The position numbers and the translations under genes were made by a program. Shown one piece after another: positions 47,292 to 59,100 of a DNA stretch of 64,000 nucleotides (the first letter of the stretch is position 1; the number at the start of each line of letters is the position of its first letter). The notes below the pieces were generated by a model, which saw nothing but the letters and a program-made list of their open reading frames with translations, made no database searches and was not told where the DNA came from. Source of the stretch: Pisaster brevispinus (lineage: Eukaryota; Echinodermata; Asteroidea; Forcipulatida; Asteriidae); NCBI GenBank assembly GCA_023634235.1, contig JAMKCF010000004.1:5745202-5809201 (forward strand), given 5' to 3'.

Positions 47292-49053
47292 ATGGCTTCG
47301 ATGACTGGTGAAGCTTCACAGCTTGAAAATGGCACAAAAAACTCAGACTGGATGTCAAAACTGCCGGAGAGTCTTTTATGTGAACCACTGAAAAATATTG
47401 CAATTCCAGGTGAGTGAGTATGTTATTATGTACATTATACTTTATAGGCCTACAACTAGCTACAGGCCAGGGCCCAGGGGGTAAACAATCTACAGTACTT
47501 ACTAGAACCGTCTTACTAGATGTACTAGAATACTGTATTACAACTAAAGTATTTAGCATCCCACGCACCATTTATTTAGTATTTTTACTTTTTCAGGATT
47601 GAAAATTAATTTGAGATTCTGATCATTTTTAGTCATGATTGGTGTGCGTGGGTTTCTTTCCTTTACACATGACTAAGTCACTAGCCGCGCTGGACTAAAC
47701 TAGAGTCCCTAGACTACAGAGCTGAGTTAGACCTCTTTTATGTTAGGATACTTTGGGTCTTGATGATTCTTGGCATTAATTAACAAATAGTATTTGATTT
47801 ATTTTTGATAAGATAGCAGATCCCATGCCTCTTACCATCCTTAGTACTTTTTGGGCTATTAAATGGCTCGCTCACCATTGATAAGACCGATGTTAAATGA
47901 AAGCCATAAAAGCCCAACAAACAAGGCTGGATACCAACCCCTTGCTGCTGGCACAGTTAACTTTTTAGCCACTAAACACTATTAAGCAGGCAAATCTTGT
48001 CTGTAGCATCCTTTTTAATGTGTACTTACATGGGCTCTGGCATCCCCTTACACATTTGAATGGATAGTATTACTTTTTCTGAGTTTTTCTGGATTTTTTT
48101 TCAAGGGAAATAAAGGCAGATATTCAAAATCGGTCCAAAACAGTCACTGCACATTATCAGTGCCCACACAACATACAATTATATGTTACATGTACAACGT
48201 TTCGTTTGTTTCAGGATCACACGATTCATTCAGTTATTTCCTGGACTTGACGTCCCCAGTCTCCTCTAGCTCACCAGACACAGTACGCAACCTCGTATCC
48301 ACATTCGGTAACATGGCCAAGAAGATTGTCTACAGCTGGTCCGTCACACAAAGTCTGACCTTCAATCAACAGTTGGATCACGGCATTCGTTACTTCGATC
48401 TCCGCATCTCCACGTGGAAAGGGAAATCGGAGTTGTATTTTGTCCACGGGCTCTACGGTGCAGAGGTCGGCAGCTGTTTGCTGGAGATCAAAGCGTGGCT
48501 GGACGACCACCCAAAGGAGGTCGTATTCCTAGACTTCAATCATTTGTATGATATGAGTGACAGCGATCATGACCAGCTGGTCGCAACACTCGTAAGCGTG
48601 TTCGACTCGAAGCTTTGCCCGGTCATTGACATCGAAACGGCTGCCCTGAATGTTCTCTGGGATAGAGGGGTTCAGGTTCTAGTGTTCTACCACCACGACG
48701 GTACCACCCAGCAGAATCCAATGCTGTGGCCGGGGTCCTTCATGCCGTCCGTCTGGCCGAACGTTTCAGAAGCCCCCAAGATGGTCAATCTCCTCGAGGC
48801 GCATTTCACCCGCGGCAGACCCCATGGGAAGTTCCAAGTCAACCAGGGAGTCCTTACCCCAACGGGGACAACTATCTTGCAGTATATCAACAGGTCCTTA
48901 CGAGACGTCTTCGGGCCAATAGCCATTAAGAATGTACAGTATTTCTTGAAGGATAAGAGCATAGGGCCACGAGGAATCAATATTGTTATCGCTGACTTTG
49001 TTGAAGTTGGGGATTTTATACCCAGTGTACTAGCGCTGAATCAAATCAAATGA
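47292..49053 (+). CDS. PI-PLC X domain-containing protein (PLCXD2/3-like), complete
   Basis: A cytosolic PLC-X-only protein. The family hydrolyses, or is thought to hydrolyse, phosphoinositides. Two exons, 47292-47409 and 48215-49053, join in phase 1 across an 805-bp GT/AG intron: 318 codons plus stop, close to human PLCXD3. The splice rebuilds NIAIPGSHDSFSY, carrying the first catalytic His. The second catalytic His is in ELYFVHGLYGAE. LDHGIRYFDLRIS and KEVVFLDFNH are typical PLC-X barrel strands, and a C-terminal NIVIADFVEVGDFIP matches the family end. The start ATG is the first in frame after upstream stops. No signal peptide. The exon-intron split just after the IPG motif resembles vertebrate PLCXD genes. 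Confidence 0.93.
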
Positions 49054-49589
49054 GCTATCATTAGAGTAGTTTTATATTTATTCCAACACAGGGCTCGAAA
49101 TTTTACCCTGGACCACAGGCCTGAGGCCAGTGATTTCAGTGTCTGGCCAGTTAAACTCACGGCCAGCTTTCTTGTGTTCTTTAATTGAATATATGCCTTG
49201 GTGTAATATCTTGGACAAAAACAAATTATGTTCCTAAAGTTACTTGAGTCAAAATAAATAAGGCAAAACGAGATCAAACTTTTCTATAGCTTGTCCAAAT
49301 AACAACAGTTTATATATTAAACTTTGTCATTAGCAAGTTTTTTCTCAACTTTACCAAAAAAAAACAGAACTACAAGCCCTGTTGTTTTGTGTATTACCCC
49401 CCCCCCCTCAATTTGACTCTGAGCCATGCAACACCTTACACTATGAATAGTATCACTTTACCACTCTGAAATTGTAAACATGTTGATTGTGGTAAAAATG
49501 TCGTAGAAATTACACATCCTCGTATCATTCCAGATGGGAAAAATGGTTACATAAACATTTATTTTGTACTGATTTATTTTATTTTGTAT

Positions 49590-49790
49590 TGTGAGATATT
49601 GCCTAACATCACAAGGCCGGACGGCCACTTTAATGTGAGGGCTACACTTAGCTGATTTGGGCTGTCAATCCAAATCAACAGTCACCAGGGGTACGTTGCC
49701 ACCTACTCCTGGGGCTGAAACAGGGTTACCCCCTTCACAGTCAGTAAGGATGTAGGCAAGGGTATCATCCACTAGGAGCCTAGCTTGTAG
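49590..49790 (-). repeat. SINE body, truncated
   Basis: ACAAGGCCGGACGGCCACTT through ATCATCCACTAGGAGCC matches the inner part of the SINE at 21283-21637. The tRNA-like head is missing. Confidence 0.75.
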
Positions 49791-51299
49791 TACTTGTAAT
49801 GTTTTAAACAGTTCTCAGATTCCAGGAATTTTTGAAAAAGATCTGACCTCGTTTCCATGATAAGAAAAAAAGCCTAATCTAGCTACCAGTAGATATTTTC
49901 GTTTGCACTGATGTGATAATGTTGATGCTGTGCATTCAAATGAAAGATTGAGCCCACCTCTTGCCATACCCTATGTTAATGAAACATTCTAAGTGAAGAG
50001 AGACCACTAACCTACTTTTCTAACATTAGAAAGTCACATTACAATGTATTTTTGTGTATTTAAGCTTCTTGTAAAATTGAAATCGGCCTCCGAGCGTTCC
50101 AACTGGCTCGTAAAATATTGTTTACCCACCCCAAGTACAGGGCTCTTCATCTGTGCTGTGCACAGATTCACAAGTTAAAGTTCTCCAGTGCTCGATTTCA
50201 CACAAAGCACAACCATTCATATTAAGATGAGTTGTCAGTATTACCATAGTAAGTTGTATTGATTCGCAGTTAAGATAAACACGTAGCTCTTTGTAAAATC
50301 GACCACTATAGGCCAATGTTTCCTGAATAGTATATTATAGTCTTCTGCAAAGCAGGTCTGGTGCTTCGGCCTTGAAATGGCAACGGCACCAAGGTGTCAT
50401 TCCACTTTATCAAGGGCACCTCTATCAAGGGGCACCAAGGCAATGACCAGGGCCAACCATGGAGGTAGGAATAGACCTCCATGGGCCAACTAAGGCAATT
50501 TGCTCCCTGTCATTGCCTCTGTGATCACGCCTGGCAATTTACTGCAACATTTTGAGGGATTATTGAAAATTATAACACCCTTACATAGATTCTGCCCTGT
50601 GTTTAGAGCTTGGCACATCACATGATCACATGATGTATACATTTTGACTAGAAAGCTGCGTGTACGCTACGCACTACACCCTTAGCATCCAATGTACTAC
50701 ACCTTTAGCAACCAATGTACTAAACCCATAGCAAGCAGTGTACTATACTGTAGCAATCAAAAGTTCTTGGTACATAGAGACGTCTAAGCACAATGGGGTG
50801 TTACGAAACAAATCCTGACTGCTTTTACTCATGCTATGTTGAAACCTACGACTTCCGCGGTGATCCACGGAGCAGTCTGAGATTTCACCGAGGATAACCT
50901 CTGGACTTGTAGTTTGTACCATAGCACCCCAAGCAGTCAACATTTTGCATAATAATGTAGCTTAAAATTAAATTCTTTAAAGCGTTTACAGTGTCATCTG
51001 ATATGGACTACGTTTGGCTTATATTGTTAACTCTGTTCAGACAGAAAATACCGTGAAATTGAGAGGACCAAGTAGAGATCGTGAAAATCCTTACTAAAGA
51101 GAAACACCAAGCTTGGCTGGTGTGGCTGGCCAATTCCAACGTAGTAAAAATGCGGGGGCAAACTTTTCAGTGGAAAATACGGTGCAGTGCTGCACTGCAC
51201 ACGTGAAGAACATTATCAAGGTATTGTTGTAGTTTCGTTTTAGTTATGTTTCCTGTCTGAACAACTCCCAGTTATTTCGTTTTTTCGGTGTTTAACAGT

Positions 51300-51690
51300 G
51301 TGCGCAACATTGGTAAGCTTTACGGTGTATGAAGATGGTCATGGTGGAAAACTTCCCTGGGAATAGTTTTGCTCGAACGGCTATAAAGCTTTGAGAAATG
51401 AGTTAAAACAAGAGTTTTGATCTCACTGATGAGAGTCTGATATCCGATTTTTGAAAGCGGTGAAAACATTAAGTGCTTTTCACTGGGTTTTTTTTTTGCG
51501 AGTATGCTGACCGATTGAGCTTGAACTTTTTCCATGTTTGTTTTTTTAGTATATACTGCTTGGTCACGTTGGGCCCGGCTGCAACTGGGCCCGGCTGCAA
51601 CTGGGCCCGGCTGCAACTGGGCCCGGCTGCAACATGACCAAGTGCGGATACTGGACTTTGACAAGTACCAATGTTATTAAACAGTGACAT
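51300..51690. repeat. Dispersed repeat containing a 16-bp tandem array
   Basis: The shell (GAAGATGGTCATGGTGGAAA ... TACTGGACTTTGACAA) is related to 19705-20010. Inside are four exact copies of TGGGCCCGGCTGCAAC at 51570-51633, flanked by inverted TTGGTCACGT and ACATGACCAA. The array encodes an artefactual GPSCSRA-type peptide. Confidence 0.8.
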
Positions 51691-53197
51691 TTATTTAAAT
51701 AGATTTAATCAGGTAAGACGAGCAGGAATTTATTTGTTGTGTTGGGGGAAGTCTCGGAGGGGAATGCCGCCCATTATGGCACTGCCCTCTGAAAGAATAA
51801 ACCCAACTATTAGGAATAGTAATACTTTAGTTTATTTAATTTTGTAAAACATACTTTAATTTTGAATAAAATATGATATAAAAAAAAGTTTGCTTCATAC
51901 TGAACAAAATATCTCTGCTTGTGGTTTCTTACTTGACTTCATTCGTGTCAAATAAAATCACCTTTACATTTGTTCCCGGGAATCCATCCATTTCAACCAA
52001 AATTACCGATATCAGTTGCTTAGCTAGCTGGTCTGTCTCTCATAGGTTTCAGTTATTACAAAGATCCCTCCAATTAAAGTGTTCCGATAGACGTGGATGC
52101 TTAGTGATTATAATTAAATTATTACTCATGATAATATATTTTTTCTCGAAGATATCGGAACATTCCAGTGAAGTTTCCCACAGACCCCGCACTCCATAGT
52201 ATTTGTCACAAACACAGACTAGGAACTGATATGGAAAATAGTATACCGTAACGAGGGAATGTATACCTTCGGTAATTACTCCAAAAGTTAATGGCCATAA
52301 AATCTTACTTGGCGAAGAGCACATGCTGTATTATAAAACATTGTTAAAAAAGACACCCTTTGAAGTAATGTAGTTTTAGAGGAAGAGGTAATATTTTTTT
52401 TTCACCCCTATTGCCGTATACACCCCCCTCTCATCATCATTTAATGCCCCACCTTAGTTCTGTGGTATAAGCACTGGAGTCTGTGAAGAATTAATTTAGA
52501 ATCTCCCGTTTCCTTCGAGATTTATTATTTTTTTTTTTTATCATCATATGAAAAATAATTGAAACATAATCATTGGGTTTTCCCAGACAAAGGGTGTGGG
52601 AATCAAAAGGGCAACGACCGACAGGGAGGTAGCATCGCAACTATAGCACCCTTTGAACGCTAAGCCTACACCACGGGCAAATGACAGTCAAGGGGTTATA
52701 GACTACACCAAACTAAGAAACTGATCCGATTGGGGGAATAAAATATGGCGCATTTGTGTCTATTATGATAATTATCACTGGAGCCTATCTGGACAACCAC
52801 TGTACCTTATCAATATTATGCGCTGATAAAGTAGAAACACTTCACGTCCTTAGCAAAACAGACCAGCTCTTTGAAACCTGTCTGAATCTGGATATGCCAG
52901 TGTCAAACCAACCCCAAGTAGGCCTAGTAACTGAAAATAAGATAACACTTTTTTTTGTATCGCCTTTCAGTCAGTTATACGTTCTCAGACAGTGGCCGCA
53001 TTTATGCAAGCGATGACCAGTGTGATAAGTATTCCTCTTATCGGAGCTATTTTAAGAGATACCTCTAGATTGGTGAAATAAAGGTTAATTAGTCTAAATA
53101 TGACCCTTTGATCCTTACATAAACAAGATAACGCCTTGATATGAAGCCTAGATCCTGACGAGGAGACCTCATGATGACTGATCAGTGAATAAAAGGA

Positions 53198-56100
53198 TGG
53201 GGTTGAATTCAAGAGTGAAGATGATTCGTGCTTTCTGTTTAGTATTACTGGTAAGTTTGATGACATGGTGTTCTCTATACCGACCGAGTCGGCGTGGGGA
53301 GTGGTGGAAGGTGAAAGCCAGACACAACTTTGGGGGTGAACACTGAACAAGGCCTACCTGTCCAGTCAGTATGCAATTAATTTTTTTTTTTGGAGTAAAC
53401 TGTTTACCACTGTCACGTAATGTTCAGCGGTGCCGGGACACAAGCTGGTGCTCCAGGATATCTTCTTGATCGTTAGCCGAGAGAGCTCGAGTCCAAGGCT
53501 CACATGCACCAAGTCCGGGTCCTGCGCTGTTACTTTGCATGGCAGAGCAGTTTGAATTACCCGATTGGCGATTTTCATACACTCGTAGCACTGGAAAAAT
53601 CAATGCACCTTCATCTCAAATTCTGCATCACATTGTCGACGAATTGTCGACGAGTCAATACACAAGGATAGCAGTAACGTCTTGAACAAAGGCTGGCCTG
53701 TTTTAGATGCGGTAGACACTAGTGTGAGTGCATTAATTTTTTGTTTGGTTTTGATGACAGACAAATAACCCAAACCTATTAGTACAAAAACGTGTCCACG
53801 ATTATCTCCAAATGGCTTATTCGATCTTCGGGCAGCCATGACAAAAATCGCACTTGTCAATTCCTGATGTCTTTCCAAAACTTCAAGAACAACACAAAAA
53901 TGTCCTTTCTGTGATTGGCTAATAAAAGTGACCGAAATGTTTAACTCAGGTGGAGTGTTTGGCATGCACTGCGACTGAAGTCGATGTCAGATGTAAAGGC
54001 ATCAGTCGTGAAGTGGGATGTACAGAGGTAAGTATACTTTTCGCAACAAAGAAAATAATATGCGTTTCATTGCAGTTTCACTATTTTGTTTTATATTCGA
54101 TGGAAATTAAAAAACAATGTGACGAGGTTCTTTTATACTTTTAACCAAAAGGCACAAACAAGTTTCGCATTTTAGGGTAATATAGCAAAAACGATTATAT
54201 TCGTCGTGTGCCCGAAAGAAGTGCGTAAGGCGCTAACGTCCTTTTCCCGGGCACACGAAGTACTTTTTTTCCAGTAACAAGAGGAAGTAAGCAACACATT
54301 GGCCCCTGACCCCCCAAAATTGGCTTTTTTTTTTGCTAGAATTACCCCAAAGAGATGTTTTCCCATTCCCATGTGCAGAATTAACCTTCCTATGATGACT
54401 AATGAATGACAGAAAACCGATCAAACTTTCACACTCAGTTTTTCTTGGATCAGAATTTTACACACCGATTGCTTACGCCTTTCTCCGGTAACTTTTCGTT
54501 ACGTCCTCTTCCACACGCACACACGGTATTGTAGTTCATAAGTTGTAGGCCTAGTCCTTGATAAATTTGTGACTGTTAAAAAAAAGTCAGGGTTTCAACG
54601 GATTTCTCACTTGTGATGAAAAAGCCCCTGGCCTCCTATATTATTGTCGAAATTTGGGGATGGAAACCAATGGGCATGTTCGACATGCACGGGGAATTGC
54701 CTCCATTTCACTATTGTCTGGTTCTTATATCGTATTGAATGTCTTTAAAAAAAACCATTCATCCTTGACCTACTTTAGTTAGGCAGATAGGGTAAGTATT
54801 TGGGGTAATGTACCTTAGAAGCATGGAATTAGTGGACACAAACATTCAGAAATGTAATTAGAAAGATATTTGGCTATATAAGGCCATCATAGATATGTCC
54901 TTAGGACCTATACGTATAGAATAATATAAGTAATCACATTTTGAATATATATTCAAAATGACTGCCATTGCTTGTTAATCTACCTATAGGACAAAATCTG
55001 CAATGGCCCTACAGCCAATTATTATCATTCTCATGACAAGCTATGGTAAATTCAATAATGGTATCATCCAGGACACGATCCCATCACCTAGCTACGGTAC
55101 GACTAAAACATTGTCTTTGATTTATACCAGTGCTCCACGGCAGGTCACTGTTTGCCCGGCAGAGTACCAGTTGATCCCTGGTTATCCTTCGCCACCAAAA
55201 CCCAACGGGAACTACAGGTAAGTACGCGAGGGTAGGCGGGTCGAGGCCAGCTGCTGGAAAGAGGGGGGCTATGTAGAAGGACAGACGTTGAAACTCAGTT
55301 TCTCTGAAAATACAAAACAAATTCGTTTTAATCCATATTATTTTATCTTATCTGTTTAATACAAATTTAAAAATTAGACGCTTGTTTAAAATGTGACGAA
55401 TCTATAATATGATTGATGGAACATTAGGTAAATTATGTGTAATGAGATATATACAATAATGAAAAAACAAAAACAAATTGATTGTTGAGTTAATAAAACA
55501 TTATTTTTGTACATCCCTTCTCCAGATAGATGAGCAATGGAACAGACTCCAAATGCTCGATGTAAGTATTGATTTGTGCAAAAAACCCACTCTCTCATCT
55601 ACTCCTGGTAAGTCTGCTGCGACCCTGCGTCCAGAAAGCTTCCCGGTGGCATTCGAGATGTTAACGACACTCTGATTGTCAGCCGTCTCTCTACTCAAAG
55701 TCACAGTAGACCGTGCAAGTCTCGCGGGTATTCAAAAGTTTCCGGGACTTATTTTGGTCCCACGTACATTGATTTAACGCGTGAAGAATGTTCGAATACG
55801 CGCAGGCTTGCACAAGCCGTATCGGCGTGTTGTTCTTTTGGCGAGTTATTCTGCAGAATCGTGAGCCCACTTGGGATGGGGGGGGGGGGGGGCGCAGAAT
55901 CCCATAGGTAACTCTGTCCAACCAGGCTGTTTTGGGAGATTTGGGAGGCAGAATTCCATATGACACCAGCATGGTCGTGTGTTCGAATCCCACCAAGTAT
56001 TATATGCCTGTGGATTTTCCCCCAGGACTCGCAGAAAGCACTGAGTATGCAAAGTGCTCATATGACTCATCGGTGTAAGGGTAAAAATAGAATAATATTC

Positions 56101-59100
56101 TTATCCCTCATAATGTTAATCATGATTCTTATGATGCATTCATGGTATCGTTATCTTTTTGGTTGTTTTACTCTATAGGCTCACAACGCTTACAATGCAA
56201 GAGCATATGGGTACGGATATGGAGGTAAGTTAGTGAGACGAGCTTGTACTCATGAAAATCTGACGTACCTTTACTTGCTGTCAACATGATTAAAATCAAC
56301 CCACACTGCCCATGTCAATCAACAGGCCCCATGTTGAAAGGCTTCTTCTGTATAACCATTTTATCATACAAATTGGCCCAGTTTCTGTAGCACCAGTGGT
56401 GTCTTTTTATCTAAAGATAAATTGTTTGCTATTTGTCTGCTTTGATGTTGGAGAATCGTACATAAAGCAAGTTTTGCTGTAATTTTGTAATACCTTTGAT
56501 GCTAATGGTTGTCAATAGATAAGTTGTTGTACTTTACTTTAATTTCTCATCATTTGTTTTTAATATTATTTTTGTTGTGGATGCTTTCACTCGATAGTCA
56601 ACGACACGTGTAATTGGCCACCTCCGTATGAGAACAATTTGTGCCTCACCTTGGCCAACCAGGTACTGAGCTTCACTGATCTACTCAACATGGGTATCCG
56701 GGCCCTGGAGATCGACAACTGGTGGTGTGGAGATGGAGCGGTAATCAAAAAATTTATATCAATCAAACAATAAATCAATCAATAGATCGATCGATTGATC
56801 ACTTATTGCAATAGATCGATCCTAGAATTTAGTTGGTCAGCCCAGATGGCAGTGTTCGGTGCTGATGCGATGGTCATGGGCCCGATTTAATAAAGCTGCT
56901 TCTGTAGAAATATTGCTTGAAAATATTCTGCTAAGCAAAGATTAGCAGGAGACCAGCCAAAGATTGTACATGAGAAACGGCATTTCGACTGGTAACCATA
57001 CATGAAAGAAAGCATAATTTTGGTGTTGCTTAGCTATTTTTTTGTGCTTAAGCACTCCCCCTCTATGAAATCGTGCCCAGGTAATTCTTTGTGCTTAACA
57101 ATTTTCACAGCGTCGCGAAGGTTGTTGAAATCGGTTCTCAAGCAAGAATACAGTTTTGTGCATAAAACTGGTCACAATTAACGTCATTATTTTTTTACCA
57201 GACTTCACGCTAAAGTACACAAAGGGTCCAGACTTCTATGTCGAAGAGGATCAGAGCACAATGGTCGAAACGTCGAGTAAAACAACCAGCTATTCTCTGA
57301 GCCAGCACAGAGAGACTCATAGACTTTACTAGCATTTTACTATTAGCACTTTAGTAAGAAAACTGTGCCAAAATCTGCACCAAAACCAAACACTTTCAGC
57401 TCTTTCCTGATTACTTACGTATCATCAACTCAGCAGGTCACATAATCGTGCATTTCTTAAATTGTGTAAACTGTCAAAGAGTCGTATAAGCCTTGGCGCT
57501 TTGTGCATGTACCATGGCATACGAGACCACAGCCTTGGTTTCACGTCCTTAATTACTGATCATAGCTACCGTTAAACATGTTGTGTAAAGTAAAGAAGAA
57601 GAAAAAAGGGGTGATAATAATGTTAAAAACGAATGCTATGGGTTCGAGCCCCACGTTGACCGTCATATTTGTTTTGGGTTCCCACACCGGGAATCGAACC
57701 AGGGCCACAGCAATGAAACACCGGATCCTAACCACTAGATTTTAAATGCTAACATCTTGAATATTGTTCCAAAGTTTGGTCTGTTCGTAGGTCCATCTCA
57801 ATGTTGCGTTAGACAATTTTGGGGAACATTTAGTGATAATGTTTGTCTCGGTCGGTTAGCTCAGTCGGTAGAGCGTCGTGCTGATAACGCGAAGGTCGTG
57901 GGTTCGAGCCCCACATTGACCATTATATCTTTTTGGTTTTTGATGTCATTTAAAACAAGTATTTACAAAAATTAACACTCGAAAATGTAAAACTTCCCAC
58001 ACCGGGAATCGAACCCGGGCCACGGCGGTGAAAACGTCGGATCCTAACCACTAGACCATAATGGGATCTACCTGTTGCATAACACAATTTAAATGAACTT
58101 GTTTGTTCTGCCTTTATCTAAGATCTGAAGAAAGAAAATCAATCAAGAGATTGTCATTGATCTTTTCAATATAACGTGGGCTGTGATGCCTTCTTCAGAA
58201 ATAAGTTAACAGCCAAAATGCTTTCAACTAGAAGAGATCAAACAAATGCTAAAAAAATAATAATAATAATAATTCCCTAAGGGAATCGAACCCGGGCCAC
58301 GGCGGTGAGAGCGCCGGATCCTAACCACTAGACCATATGGGATGGCTGTAGGCAAATATAAAATACCGGATAAGATCACTGAGGATGCATTTACCAATGG
58401 TTGACAGTTTCAACCAATCAGCCGTGAGGAAATAAGCCGACTTCAAACTACACTGTTTTTGAATTTTTTTGGAAAAAACATTTGGTTTACCTCAAAGCGA
58501 ACTATGCCATTAAGATATTCTGAAAAGGTAATGATGTGACATGTAGCTATACTGTTCTTTCTGTATACACTCCATGGCATCACATTTTTTTCTAGGTTCA
58601 ACTCCAAATATTGCCTCAAATTTTGTTCAAAACATCCTTGAAGGTCTCGTCGTCATGGTCGGTTAGCTCAGTCGGTAGAGCGTCGTGCTGATAACGCGAA
58701 GGTCGTGGGTTCGAGCCCCACACTGACCATTGTACATTTTGGTTACCGTTTCTTTATTTCATAAAAAAGATATATATATTTTTTATTGAAATAACTATGT
58801 TTATAAACATGTAAAAGCATGCAACTTATGCAAACAAAAACTTTCCACACCGGGACTCGAACCCGGGCCACGGCTGTGATAACGACCGATCCTAACTACT
58901 AGACTATATAAGGACACTGGTATCATTAAAGTATTGAATCCTTCAATGTTGTGCCCAAGGTTTGTCTATTATGTTCGTCCTCAAATGTTGCTCAAAAAAT
59001 CTAATTAAAATAACTATGTTTATAAACTTTAATTGTAAAAGAATGCAGCTTGTAGTATGCAAGCAAAATGAAATTCCCACACGGGGAATCAAACCCGGGC

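Larger units (their letters stand above)
49054..53197. other. Intergenic region between the two PLC-superfamily genes
   Basis: Contains the body of a SINE (49590-49790), a dispersed repeat with an internal 16-bp tandem (about 51300-51690) and simple repeats. No convincing coding exon was found; the minus-strand ORF at 50743-50943 lacks splice or family support. Confidence 0.5.

Noticed and set aside
50743..50943. Possible exon on the minus strand (LTAWGAMVQTTSPEVILGE)
   Set aside because: No convincing splice sites at both ends and no family recognised; may be repeat-derived.
51320..51690. ORFs with GPSCSRAQL repeats
   Set aside because: They are generated by the 16-bp tandem array.
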